The notes below the pieces were generated by a model. It saw only the letters and a list, made by a program, of their open reading frames with translations, had not been told where the DNA came from and did no database searches. From UBA7672 sp041398245 (lineage in GTDB: Bacteria; Pseudomonadota; Alphaproteobacteria; Caulobacterales; Hyphomonadaceae), in the NCBI GenBank assembly GCA_041398245.1, contig JAWKVC010000012.1, positions 1-64,000 of the forward strand: a stretch of DNA of 64,000 nucleotides, read 5' to 3'. This document shows, piece by piece, positions 9,488 through 18,064 of the stretch. The translations under genes were made by a program, and so were the position numbers. Within the stretch, counting starts at the first letter, position 1; each line of letters opens with the position of its first letter.

Positions 9488-11037
9488 CAGGCAGGCGGCC
9501 TGAACTCATCCCGGAGTTGGCGCTTCAGCACTTTCCCGATGGATGAACGGGGCAGGGAAGGAACGATAGAGGCGAAGCTCAGCCGCTGTGTCTTCCCGAC
9601 GCGGGAATTCATCCATTGCCGAAGGTCCTCGGCCTCTGCCGATGCGCCCTCGCGCAGGACGATAAAGGCCGCCGGCGTCTCGCCCCATTCGCGTGAGGGA
9701 ACGCCGATGACGGCCGCCTCCGCAATGGCGGGATGTTTGGCGAGTTCGGCTTCCAGATCGCTTGGATAGACGTTGAAACCGCCGCTGATGATCATGTCCT
9801 TCTTGCGATCGCCTAGAACCAGAAACCCGTCCTCGTCGAAACGACCGACGTCGCCGGTGCGGATAAAACGCTCGCCCTCCGGGCTACACCATTCCGCTTC
9901 GGCGGTTTTCTTTGGCTGGTTGTGATAGCCGGTCATGATCGACATGGATCGCCCGACGACCTCGCCAGTCTCGCCGCGAGGCAACTCCCGTCCATCCTCA
10001 CCGATGATGCGAATATCGTGGCCAGGAGCTGGTTGGCCGACTGTGTGGAGCTTATCGGGAAACTCGTGCGCCCGGAGCAGACAAGAGCCGCCGCCTTCCG
10101 TCATGCCGTAGATTTCCACGAGGCCGCCGGGCCAGCGTTTCAGAATGTCCGCCTTGAGATCTGCTGCGAAAGGGGCGCTCGTGCACGTCTTCATGCGATA
10201 CGACGACAGGTCGAAGCTATCGAACTCCGGGAGGTCCATCAGTCGCCGGTATTGCACGGGAACCAGCATGGCGTGTGTCGCGCGATGTTGTTGCGACAGT
10301 TCCAGAAAGCCGCCCGCGTCGAACTTCCGCATCAACACAACCGTTCCGCCGCGAACCAACGCCGGAATAAGACTGACAAGCGTGGTATTGGAATAGAGCG
10401 GCGTGGAAACGATTGTGATTGCGTCTGGCCCATAGCCCAGAGCCTCGGCCCGGCGAATGTGACCCCAGCGCATGCGATGGGCCTGAACGATGCCCTTGGG
10501 CGTGCCCGTGGTGCCAGACGAATAGATGATATTGAATGGCTGGTCGGGTTCGATCGTCACGGGCGTTGGCGTCATGCTATCCGGCGCCAGCCACGACTCA
10601 AACGGCGTATTCGCCACTCCTTCGAGCGAGATGCGCTTGGCCGCGGGCTTGTCGGATACGCCATCGAGCGCGGTCGAGACAGCATCGTCGATGAATAGCA
10701 GGCCAGCGCCGCAATCCTTCATCATCGTGGCGAGTTGTTCCGGCGTAGACGATGGCGCCAGCGGGCAGGCGGCCGCACCGACACGCAATGCAGCAACATA
10801 GACGGCGACATATTCAATCGATGATGGCGCGCAGATCGCAACGGCGCCGCGATTGCCGACGCCGTCACGCTGCATTGCTGCGGCCGCTCTATCGACAAGG
10901 CGATCGAAGGCGGCAAAGTCGATCTTGCGATCGCGATCGATGATCGCGATGTGACTGGGCCGCTCTGCCGCATGAACCCGGATCAGGTCCGGCATCGCGG
11001 CGAAGTCGCTGGCCAAGAGTTCCGACGATGTTGTCAT
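9487..11037 (-). CDS. Acyl-CoA synthetase (AMP-forming, ANL superfamily), copy 2
   Basis: Predicted acid:CoA ligase of 516 aa from the ATG at 11037 (MTTSSELLASDFAAMPDL). Motifs: IIYSSGTTGTPKGIVQ (adenylate-forming A3), VEIYGMTEGGG (A5), RTGDVGRFDEDGFLVLGDR (A7/A8 hinge) and SIGKVLKRQLRDEF, which contains the catalytic lysine. The start lies 19 bases after the stop of the enoyl-CoA hydratase, supporting one transcript. The substrate may be a branched, cyclic or aromatic acid; nothing in the sequence decides between them. Confidence 0.9.
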   Translation of the reverse strand: MTTSSELLASDFAAMPDLIRVHAAERPSHIAIIDRDRKIDFAAFDRLVDRAAAAMQRDGVGNRGAVAICAPSSIEYVAVYVAALRVGAAACPLAPSSTPEQLATMMKDCGAGLLFIDDAVSTALDGVSDKPAAKRISLEGVANTPFESWLAPDSMTPTPVTIEPDQPFNIIYSSGTTGTPKGIVQAHRMRWGHIRRAEALGYGPDAITIVSTPLYSNTTLVSLIPALVRGGTVVLMRKFDAGGFLELSQQHRATHAMLVPVQYRRLMDLPEFDSFDLSSYRMKTCTSAPFAADLKADILKRWPGGLVEIYGMTEGGGSCLLRAHEFPDKLHTVGQPAPGHDIRIIGEDGRELPRGETGEVVGRSMSIMTGYHNQPKKTAEAEWCSPEGERFIRTGDVGRFDEDGFLVLGDRKKDMIISGGFNVYPSDLEAELAKHPAIAEAAVIGVPSREWGETPAAFIVLREGASAEAEDLRQWMNSRVGKTQRLSFASIVPSLPRSSIGKVLKRQLRDEFRPPA

Positions 11038-11056
11038 CGTGCTTTGTCCTGCCGAT

Positions 11057-11839
11057 CTACTGACCATTGAACACGGGCTGGCGCCTCTGGTGGAACGCGG
11101 CGCGACCTTCCGCGAAGTCCGCACTGTCGAAGCAACGATCGATTGCCTGTTGAGCCGTTTCCCTGAGTGAGGGATCAACCGCGACGCGGCTTGCCAGCTT
11201 GGCGGCGGCAAACGTCAGCGGCGCCGTCGCCATCATCATGGTGACAAGCTGGCTCGCGGCTTCTTCAAGCTTGGCGACCGGAACCACGCTGTTCACGAGG
11301 CCCATCCGAAGCGCCTCTGCGGCGCCGTAGTGTCTGGCGGTCGCCAGCATTTCCATGGCCATGCCACGACCGACGAGAGATTGCAGGCGGATGAGGTTAT
11401 CGAGCTCAAAGGCCAATCCGAGGCGTCCGGCCGGCACGCTGAAGCGCGCGTTGTCGGCGCAGATCCGGATGTCGCAGGCGCTGGAGACAACAATGCCGCC
11501 GCCGATGCAGACCCCCTGGATCATGGCGACGGTTGGAACCGGCGCGTGGATCAGGGATCCCGTTGCAGCAGAGACGGCTGCGGTGAAGCTGCGATTGCTG
11601 GCGGCGTCGAAGCGCTGGACGTCGAATTCGGCGATATCGGCACCCGAGATGAAAGCCTTGTCGCCAGCACCCTTCAGAACGATGGCGCGGACCCCGCCTT
11701 CCAGCAGGCTCGAGACCGCCTCCGGTAGCGCATCCCACATGTCCCTGCGAACGGCGTTCAGCCGGTCCGGCTGGTTGAACGTGATCCAGCCAATCGCGCC
11801 ATCCTGATTGGCCAGCAATCTGCCTTCCGCAAACTCCAC
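11057..11839 (-). CDS. Enoyl-CoA hydratase/isomerase family protein
   Basis: Crotonase-fold enzyme, 260 aa, expected to hydrate or isomerise an acyl-CoA made by the adjacent synthetases. The frame is open much further upstream, but the GTG at 11839 has a strong GGAGG seven bases before it and gives the normal family length (VEFAEGRLLANQDGAIGWIT). Oxyanion-hole segments are visible as AFISGADIAEF and VCIGGGIVVSSACDIR, followed by the crotonase stretch FSVPAGRLGLAFELD. At the usual catalytic glutamate positions the match is weak, so isomerase, hydratase or another crotonase activity are all possible. It is first in a run of four genes (hydratase, two ligases, hydroxy-acid dehydrogenase). Confidence 0.88.
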   Translation of the reverse strand: MEFAEGRLLANQDGAIGWITFNQPDRLNAVRRDMWDALPEAVSSLLEGGVRAIVLKGAGDKAFISGADIAEFDVQRFDAASNRSFTAAVSAATGSLIHAPVPTVAMIQGVCIGGGIVVSSACDIRICADNARFSVPAGRLGLAFELDNLIRLQSLVGRGMAMEMLATARHYGAAEALRMGLVNSVVPVAKLEEAASQLVTMMMATAPLTFAAAKLASRVAVDPSLRETAQQAIDRCFDSADFAEGRAAFHQRRQPVFNGQ

Positions 11840-12235
11840 CGAACGACCTCCGACTATCCTGTTCCACTCACCCGATCCCGGCACATGGCCAAAGCCCTTG
11901 CCCGGCGTAGCGCACAAGGCTAGCGGCCTTCTGCTGGCCTGTCGCGCCTTCCGGCTGCGGCATCCTGCGGCGTGGCAACCCCTCGGCGCGTTGACCCGCT
12001 TGGCCTCGAACTGTACCACTCGGAGCATCTCGGTCGGACGGAGACTTTTTTGGGGGTAGCTCGCCGACTGAGCAAGGGCAGGGAAATCGGGAAGACAGGC
12101 GGCGCTCCGCAACCCGTCGACTCCCGAGGACTTTCGGGCCCGGCGGAGACTGTGTTTGAGTGAGACTTCCCCCATATCCGCCAACGGTCCCCATGGGGAC
12201 ATCATGCGGACCTATTCGAGAGCCGTTCGGCCTCA
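11840..12235. promoter_or_regulatory. 396-base divergent region with no supported gene
   Basis: Lies between the GTG of the enoyl-CoA hydratase (minus) and the ATG of the XdhC-like gene (plus). Open frames exist on both strands, but none has a recognisable product or ribosome binding site. The Shine-Dalgarno of the hydratase (GGAGG) is at its left end. A minor 5-bp inverted repeat CCCGA/TCGGG with a six-base loop lies near 12124-12139. It presumably holds the promoters of both operons. Confidence 0.35.
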
Positions 12236-13195
12236 ATGACCCAATCGCGCGCCCCCGGCCTTACAGGCGATCTGGACGTGCTCGTCTTTGCCGAGGCCGA
12301 ACTCGCCGCGGGCAAGCAGGTTGCCCTGATCACAATCGTTGGCCTCGACGGTCCGTTCTCGCGTCCGCTCGGCGCGCAACTGGCCGTCTCCGATGACAAA
12401 CGCTTTGTCGGCAGTATTTCTGGCGGATGCCTTGAGCAGGCTTTGACGGAAGAGTCCCTGCTGGCCATCGCGGCTAGCGAGAACCGTGTGGTTCGATATG
12501 GGCGCGGATCTCCGTATCTGGATGTGCGCCTGCCGTGCGGCGGCGGCATCGATCTTCATATCGACGTCAATCCGAGCCGAAAGGTACTGCAGGCGGCAAT
12601 TGCGCTCGGACGCGAACGCCGTAGCTTCGATCTTGCGTTCGATCCAACGTCCAAGCAATCGGGCTTACGCCTGTTGCAGGACAAGAATGATGCGAAGCCG
12701 GAGGAATTCGTCCGGCGGTTCGAACCGAAGTTGAGACTCGTGCTGGCGGGGCGCGGATGGGAGATCGTGGCGATGAGCCAACTTGCCCAGACTGCCGATG
12801 TCGATCTGGTGGTCGCCAGCCAGGAAACCGCGACGCTGGAATTCTGTCGGCCATACGCCGATCAGCTGATCGCACTGACTGTTCCAGCCGCGCCTCCGCA
12901 TCTGCCGCTTGATGCGCACACAGCCGTGGCGTGCCTGTTCCACGAGCATGAGTGGGAGGCGCCGCTCTTGCTGGACGCCTTGCGTAGCCCGGCCTTCTAT
13001 GTTGGGGCGCTTGGATCCCGTCAGACCCACGAACGTCGCGTGGAGACGCTCCGCGCGCTTGGAGCAGGCGCTGAAGACATCGCGCGCCTCAAAGGACCAA
13101 TTGGTCTGTTTGCCTCGCGCGATCCGCGCTCGCTGGCCGTCTCGGCGCTGGCCGAAATCGTGAAGCTGCGCAGCGAAGGGCGCGCGGCGTCATGA
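12236..13195 (+). CDS. XdhC/CoxI family protein (molybdenum hydroxylase maturation factor)
   Basis: XdhC-type proteins bind molybdenum cofactor, promote its sulfuration and insert it into xanthine-dehydrogenase-type enzymes. 319 aa. The N-terminal XdhC/CoxI domain shows GPFSRPLGAQLAVSDDKRFVG and SISGGCLEQAL; the RLPCGGGIDLHID stretch is typical. The C-terminal Rossmann domain is present (YVGALGSRQTHERRVETL), but its usual GAGHV glycine motif is replaced by LAGRGWEIVAMS. The gene overlaps the start of the nucleotidyltransferase gene by four bases (ATGA), so the two are translationally coupled. No xdhAB, cox or other molybdenum hydroxylase subunit is in the window, so the client enzyme is elsewhere or unknown. 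Confidence 0.85.
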   Translation: MTQSRAPGLTGDLDVLVFAEAELAAGKQVALITIVGLDGPFSRPLGAQLAVSDDKRFVGSISGGCLEQALTEESLLAIAASENRVVRYGRGSPYLDVRLPCGGGIDLHIDVNPSRKVLQAAIALGRERRSFDLAFDPTSKQSGLRLLQDKNDAKPEEFVRRFEPKLRLVLAGRGWEIVAMSQLAQTADVDLVVASQETATLEFCRPYADQLIALTVPAAPPHLPLDAHTAVACLFHEHEWEAPLLLDALRSPAFYVGALGSRQTHERRVETLRALGAGAEDIARLKGPIGLFASRDPRSLAVSALAEIVKLRSEGRAAS

Positions 13196-13920
13196 TCTCT
13201 CCGATCCATACGACTGCCATTGTCCTTGTGGCGTCGGGCCTGTCCCGGCGGTTCGGACGGCAGGACAAGATGCTCGCGAGCCTCGGCGGGCGGGGGTTGA
13301 TCGATCATGCCGCGCAGACCATCAACAGCCTGCATCCGCTCGCGCGTGTTGCGGTGTGTCCGGCGAACCGTCCGGCGGTCGCCGAACGGCTGACGAGCCG
13401 CTTCGTCATCGCGGTGAACAAGAAGCCGAAGCAGGGCCTTGGCCATTCCATCGCCCTAGGCGCGCAGGTTGCGCTTCAGTTCAAGCCCAAGGCGATCATG
13501 GTCTGCATGGGGGACATGCCGTTCGTGGAGCCGTGGCTTCTGGATGCGATCGCGCGCCGGCTGTCAGAGGGCGACGCTGATGTCATTCATGCGGGTACAT
13601 CTGGCCGACCGCACCCACCAACGATTTTCGGGCCGGCGGCCTTCGATCGGCTTGCGGCGCTCGACGGCGATGATGGCGCAAGGACGTTGTTGCGCGCCAC
13701 AGACTTGCGTGTTGCCGCTTTCGCAGCGCCGACGCCACTGCTGCTGGACGTGGATACCCGCGACGATCTCGATCTGGCCCAACGCCAGCTGACGATCCGC
13801 ACCCGCTGCTATGCGAAGACGCACCCGGATGACGAAGATGGAGCAGGGCCAACAATAGCGCCTGTGCCCCATGGCCGTGCGCAAGGACGCATCGACGTGC
13901 GCCTACACGCCTCGACCTGA
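13192..13920 (+). CDS. mocA: Molybdenum cofactor cytidylyltransferase-like NTP transferase (MocA family)
   Basis: MobA/MocA-type nucleotidyltransferase that would attach CMP to molybdopterin to give MCD cofactor. 242 aa. The nucleotide-binding signature is VASGLSRRFGRQDKML, a variant of the usual LAAGxSxRMGxxK; KQGLGHSIALGAQVA and CMGDMPFV (metal-binding Asp) follow, then the RPHPPTIFG substrate loop. Coupled by an ATGA overlap to the XdhC-like gene, which supports the Moco role. The last 40 or so residues (CYAKTHPDDEDG...) extend beyond the usual end of the family and run 18 bases into the convergent mazG gene. Confidence 0.82.
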   Translation: MISPIHTTAIVLVASGLSRRFGRQDKMLASLGGRGLIDHAAQTINSLHPLARVAVCPANRPAVAERLTSRFVIAVNKKPKQGLGHSIALGAQVALQFKPKAIMVCMGDMPFVEPWLLDAIARRLSEGDADVIHAGTSGRPHPPTIFGPAAFDRLAALDGDDGARTLLRATDLRVAAFAAPTPLLLDVDTRDDLDLAQRQLTIRTRCYAKTHPDDEDGAGPTIAPVPHGRAQGRIDVRLHAST

Positions 13921-14784
13921 TCGCTCGATCTTCTTGACCTCGACCCAGAGCGCTTCCTGCTCCTCAAGAGACAGGCTCGCGAAGTCGACGCCGCGTTGGC
14001 GGGCGAGCGCTTCCATACCATCGAAGCGTTTTACAAACTTTGAATTCGCGCCGCGAAGCGCAACTTCCGGATCGACACTTAACTTGCGGCACAGGTTGGC
14101 GACCACGAACAGGATGTCGCCGAGCTCCTCCTGAACGTGCGCCTGATCCGGCGCGGGACTGGCGATCGCCTCCTGCAGTTCGCCGATCTCTTCCGCCAGC
14201 TTGTCCAGCACCGGTCCGGGACCCGGCCAGTCAAACCCGACCCTGCCGGCGCGCTTCGTCAGCTTCTCGGCTCGCATCAGCGCCGGCAAACCCAGCGCGA
14301 CGCCGTCCAGCGCGCTCACGGGCCCATCCTTGGCCTTCCTGGCTCGCTCGGCCGCCTTCATAACCTCCCAGGCGCCAGTCTGGGCCTCCGCGCTTTCAAT
14401 CGCCACATCGCCGAACACGTGGGGATGCCGGTCGATCATCTTGTCGACCAGACCTCGCACCACGTCGTCGATGTCGAAGTGCCCGGCTTCCTCGGCCATG
14501 CGTGCGTGAAAGACGGACTGGAACAGCAGGTCGCCCAGCTCGCTCTTGAGTTCACCCATATCCCCACGCTCGATGGCGTCAGCGACCTCATAGGCTTCCT
14601 CAATGGTGTAAGGCGCGATGGTCTCGAAGGTCTGCTCGATATCCCACGGACAGCCCGTGCCGGGCGCCCGCAGCCGCGCCATTAACGCCACCAGATCGCG
14701 CCAGGCGTTCCCGCTGGAGGGGAGGGCACGGGTGCTGGCGTCCGTTGCCGCGCCCGCCTTCTTGCCGGCGGCCTTGTCACTCAT
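13903..14784 (-). CDS. mazG: Nucleoside triphosphate pyrophosphohydrolase MazG
   Basis: Hydrolyses (d)NTPs to NMP and PPi, cleaning the nucleotide pool and modulating ppGpp-linked stress. 293 aa with two MazG domains: the first contains CPWDIEQTFETIAPYTIEEA and the metal-binding EEAYEVADAIERGDMGELKS followed by ELGDLLFQSVFHARM; the second contains EEIGELQEAIASP and EELGDILFVVANL. The N-terminal 25 residues are Ala/Lys-rich and lack homology, so an internal start is possible. It ends inside the C-terminus of the convergent MocA-like gene. The 65-base gap upstream is AT-rich (around 14800-14845) and probably carries its promoter. Confidence 0.93.
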   Translation of the reverse strand: MSDKAAGKKAGAATDASTRALPSSGNAWRDLVALMARLRAPGTGCPWDIEQTFETIAPYTIEEAYEVADAIERGDMGELKSELGDLLFQSVFHARMAEEAGHFDIDDVVRGLVDKMIDRHPHVFGDVAIESAEAQTGAWEVMKAAERARKAKDGPVSALDGVALGLPALMRAEKLTKRAGRVGFDWPGPGPVLDKLAEEIGELQEAIASPAPDQAHVQEELGDILFVVANLCRKLSVDPEVALRGANSKFVKRFDGMEALARQRGVDFASLSLEEQEALWVEVKKIERSGRGV

Positions 14785-14849
14785 CCCTGCAACCCCTCAA
14801 TACGTAAGTCGCATAATCAACATTATGGGCAATTTGATATGTAGCTAAA

Positions 14850-15665
14850 TCAGGCATTTGGCGGCATTTCCAGCTCCATGCCGTCGAATGCGGGCTCTAC
14901 GCCCTCCGGCAGCTCCGTGCGCAGCTTCTGGTAATCCAGATCGACATGCAGGTTCGTCAGCACGGCGCGGCGCGGCTTCAGTCGCTCGATCCAGGTCAGC
15001 GCCACGGCGACGGATGCATGGGTCGGATGCGGCTTGTAGCGCAGCGCATCGACCACCAGCGTGTCCAGCCCGGCCAGCAGATCGAGCGTCTCGTCCGGCA
15101 GCCTCACCACGTCATTGCAGTAGGCAAAATTCCCTATGCGGAAGCCGAGCGACGGGCCGCCGCCATGATCCTGCGCCAACGGAATAACCGGCATGGCGCC
15201 GCCTGCCCCGCCGATCGCTATGGCCTTGCCCGGAATGAGGTCCACCAGCTTCTCCAGGATCGCGGGATAGCCGCCCGCGCCCTCGAAGCAGTAGGCAAAC
15301 CGCTTGCCCAGGATGCCTGCCGTCGGCTGGTCCATATGTGTCGGGATCCGCTTCATGGCGCGTAGGACGAGCGCCCGCAGATCGTCGATGCCGTGGCACT
15401 GGTCGGCATGCTCATGGCTCATCAAGACGGCGTCGAGCCGGTCGACATTGGCCGCCAGAAGCTGGTCACGCATGTCCGGCGACGTATCCACAAGCACCAG
15501 AGTCGGCTGAGCTGAGCTGGCAGACCACCAACGCAGCAAGATCGAACAGCGGGACCGGCGGTTACGCGGCTCGGCTGGATCACAGACGCCCCAGTCATTG
15601 CCAATCCGCGGTACGCCGCCTGAGGACCCGCAGCCGAGGATGCGAACCTGCAACCTGCCCGCCAT
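14850..15665 (-). CDS. MBL-fold metal-dependent hydrolase, PhnP-like
   Basis: Metallo-beta-lactamase-fold phosphodiesterase-type hydrolase, 271 aa from the ATG at 15665. The start overlaps the tatD stop as TGATG. Visible: LGCGSSGGVPRIGNDWG at the N-terminus (typical of PhnP/RNase Z-like proteins), the metal-binding MSHEHADQCHGIDDLRAL, and later histidines in QDHGGGPSLGFR and TNLHVDLDY. This protein routinely follows tatD in alphaproteobacteria; cyclic phosphodiester substrates are known for PhnP itself, but the role here is unproved. Confidence 0.88.
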   Translation of the reverse strand: MAGRLQVRILGCGSSGGVPRIGNDWGVCDPAEPRNRRSRCSILLRWWSASSAQPTLVLVDTSPDMRDQLLAANVDRLDAVLMSHEHADQCHGIDDLRALVLRAMKRIPTHMDQPTAGILGKRFAYCFEGAGGYPAILEKLVDLIPGKAIAIGGAGGAMPVIPLAQDHGGGPSLGFRIGNFAYCNDVVRLPDETLDLLAGLDTLVVDALRYKPHPTHASVAVALTWIERLKPRRAVLTNLHVDLDYQKLRTELPEGVEPAFDGMELEMPPNA

Positions 15666-16438
15666 CACTGCACCCTCGTGAACAGGTTCAGCGCGTTGGC
15701 TGTCGTCAGCCTGGCGGCTTCGTCGAACGTCAGGCGGCGCTGCTCGGCGAAGGCGCGGCAGACATCGACGAGAAAGGCTGGCTCGTTGCGCCGGCCGCGA
15801 TGCGGCACGGGCGCCAGATACGGACAATCGGTTTCAAGGATGATGCGCTCCAGAGGAACCAGTCCGGTGACAGCGCGAACATCGGTCGCGCTCTTGAATG
15901 ACAGAATGCCTGAGACGGAGAAATAGGCATCGAGTTCCATGGCCCGCCGCGCGAGCCGCTCGCCGGCGGTATAGCAATGCATCAACAACCTGAACGGCCC
16001 GCGTGCGTACTCGCGCTCAAGAATGTCGCCCGTAAGGTCATCCGCCTCGCGCGTATGAACGACAACCGGCAGGCCTGTCTCGCGCGCGGCGTGGATATGC
16101 TCCACGAACGAGCGCTCCTGAAGCGTGATGTCGCTGTAGCCGTAGTGCTGATCGAGGCCGGTTTCGCCAATGCCGCAGACTCTTGGGTCAGCCGCTTCGC
16201 GGACAAGCGTCTCCGCCTCAAGCGTCCAGAAGTCCTTTGCATAGTGCGGATGCACGCCAACGCTGCACCAGATGTCCGGATTGGCGTGCGCGATCGCTTT
16301 CACGGCCGGATAGCGGTCAAGGCGATCACAAATGGACACAAAACGGCTGACGCCCGCAGCTCGCGCACGCGCGAGCACATCCGCCAGATCCGATGCGAAC
16401 TGCTCAGCATGCAGATTGACATGCGTGTCGAACAGCAT
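15665..16438 (-). CDS. tatD: TatD family metal-dependent hydrolase
   Basis: TIM-barrel DNase-type hydrolase of the amidohydrolase superfamily, 257 aa. Family segments: SVGVHPHYAKD, GIGETGLDQHYGY, PVVVHTREADDLT, LMHCYTAGERLA, ILETDCPYLAPVPHRGRRNEP. The N-terminal metal motif, usually HxH (DSHCHL), reads DTHVNLHAEQF, so the second histidine is Asn with another His two positions later; as far as I recall this variant is common in alphaproteobacterial members. Starts five bases after holB and is coupled to the MBL hydrolase, in the tmk-holB-tatD chain. Confidence 0.92.
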   Translation of the reverse strand: MLFDTHVNLHAEQFASDLADVLARARAAGVSRFVSICDRLDRYPAVKAIAHANPDIWCSVGVHPHYAKDFWTLEAETLVREAADPRVCGIGETGLDQHYGYSDITLQERSFVEHIHAARETGLPVVVHTREADDLTGDILEREYARGPFRLLMHCYTAGERLARRAMELDAYFSVSGILSFKSATDVRAVTGLVPLERIILETDCPYLAPVPHRGRRNEPAFLVDVCRAFAEQRRLTFDEAARLTTANALNLFTRVQ

Positions 16439-16443
16439 GTCCG

Positions 16444-17418
16444 TCAGCCTCCCGTCGCCTGGAGGAGCGGCGCAGCAATGGCAAGAGCCGTAGCGACGGT
16501 TTGAGCGCGATCCTGATTGATCGCGCGAGCCTCGGCCTCGAGCCGCGCGATCTGCAGCGATGCGTCAGCCCAACCGCCAGCAAGAACCGGATCAAGCTCC
16601 CGCTTCGCGCGCGTCTGCAAGCCGTTCCGGATAGCCTCCAGCGCCGCGGTCAATGCGGCGTCGCTTTTGCCGGATTGCGTGAGCGCGGCGTGAAGCGCAC
16701 GCCCATCACCGGACCCCAGTTGTCTCAAGGCATCGACCGCGGCGCTGGCAGCGCCAGACGTTTCGTCGCCTTCCAGTTGCGCGGCGCGCCCTGGACGACC
16801 GGGCGCGAGCCGCGCCATTTTCTCGGCATCGGAAGCGGAGCGGCCGCCGAGAACGAGCGCCGACATTGTCTCACGCTCGCTAAGCGCGCCAAGCCGCACT
16901 TCATGGCATCGGCTCCGGATGGTTGGCAGCAACAGCTGCTCGCCATGGGAGATAAGGAAAAGGACAGTCCGCGCCGGTGGCTCCTCAAGCGTCTTCAGCA
17001 ATGCGTTCGCGCCGAAGCGGTTCAGCTCATCCAGCGCATCGATGATTGCAATCCGCCATCCGCCCATCGCCGGCCGCAACGAAAAGAATTCCGACAATGT
17101 CCGTACACTGTCGACTGGAATCTCCGCCTTCTGCTTTCCGGAGTCATCGACCGGGCGGCGGATGACTCGCAGATCGGGATGGCTGCCGGCCACCACAAGC
17201 TGTCCGACGCCCGTCGTCTCGCCGGACGACAACGAGCCGTCGCCCTTGCCCAGCAAGTGCATCGCGAACTGAAGCGCCAGCCGCGCTTTTCCGATGCCGC
17301 GCGAGCCTCGCAACAACCATCCATGATGCAGACGATCGGACGCCGCAGCATCCAGGAATTCCTGCTTGGCTACCCCGTGACCGATAACCGGTCCAAGCTC
17401 TGACGCGTCGACCGGCAT
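16444..17418 (-). CDS. holB: DNA polymerase III subunit delta prime
   Basis: Clamp-loader subunit, 324 aa from the ATG at 17418, which overlaps the tmk stop (TGATG). The N-terminal AAA+ domain contains LLRGSRGIGKARLALQFAMH (a Walker A-like motif) and IIDALDELNRFGANALLKTLEEPPA in the Walker B/sensor region, then SHGEQLLLPTIRSRCHEVRL (SRC motif). The middle and C-terminal collar region is Ala-rich and weakly conserved as usual. Works with the DnaX and HolA proteins to load the sliding clamp. Confidence 0.92.
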   Translation of the reverse strand: MPVDASELGPVIGHGVAKQEFLDAAASDRLHHGWLLRGSRGIGKARLALQFAMHLLGKGDGSLSSGETTGVGQLVVAGSHPDLRVIRRPVDDSGKQKAEIPVDSVRTLSEFFSLRPAMGGWRIAIIDALDELNRFGANALLKTLEEPPARTVLFLISHGEQLLLPTIRSRCHEVRLGALSERETMSALVLGGRSASDAEKMARLAPGRPGRAAQLEGDETSGAASAAVDALRQLGSGDGRALHAALTQSGKSDAALTAALEAIRNGLQTRAKRELDPVLAGGWADASLQIARLEAEARAINQDRAQTVATALAIAAPLLQATGG

Positions 17419-18064
17419 CAGCCCACTCCGCCCAGCCGGGTGCGGATCGCATCCATCGCCGCGTCGGCAACGCGCTCCGCCTCCGCAGAAGCATCCAGCA
17501 CGACGCATCGTTGCGGATTGGCGTGGGCGATCTCGAGAAAGGCATGGTGGACCGCCTCGTGATAACTCAGCAGGCGGGACTCAATCGCATCGGCCGACCC
17601 CTTGCGCGCGACCATTCGCTGACGCGCCGTGCCGATCGGCAGGTCAAGCACAAGGGTCAGGTCCGGAACCGTGTCGCCAACACAGATCCGATCGATCGCT
17701 TCCACGTCAGAGCTGGATACACCGCCGGCCGCAGCCTGATAGGCCCGCGTTGGATCCGAGAACCGGTCGCAGATCACCCAGCTGCCGCGTTCCAGCGTCG
17801 GACGAATAAGCTTGTCGAGATGATCGCGCCGGGCGGCATAGAACAGGAGCGTCTCGGCCATGGCCTGCCAACCGCCGACTTCCACAGACGGTGTAAGGAT
17901 CAGATTACGGATCGCCTCGGCGCCGGGCGTGCCGCCGGGCTCGCGCGTCCGGACAACGTCGATCCCGGACGCAGAAAGCCGCTTCGCCAGTTCGGCCGCC
18001 AGCGTCGATTTCCCAACGCCCTCGCCTCCTCAAGCGTGATGAAGCGGCCTCTGCCTGGCGTCAC
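17418..18064 (-). CDS. tmk: Thymidylate kinase, one-base frameshift in the P-loop
   Basis: Phosphorylates dTMP to dTDP. The GTG at 18064 overlaps the dac stop (TAGTG) and reads VTPGRGRFITLEE, then the frame slips: GAGGAGGCGAGGGCG at about 18023-18037 would give the normal P-loop GEGVGKSTLAAEL if one G were restored. The total length, 647 bases, is exactly one short of 216 codons, which supports a single deletion. The rest is intact from about 17885: LLFYAARRDHLDKLIRP, the DR motif VICDRFSDPTRAYQ, and the LID region RMVARKGSADAIESR. Because tmk is essential I take the slip as a sequence error. Confidence 0.9.
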
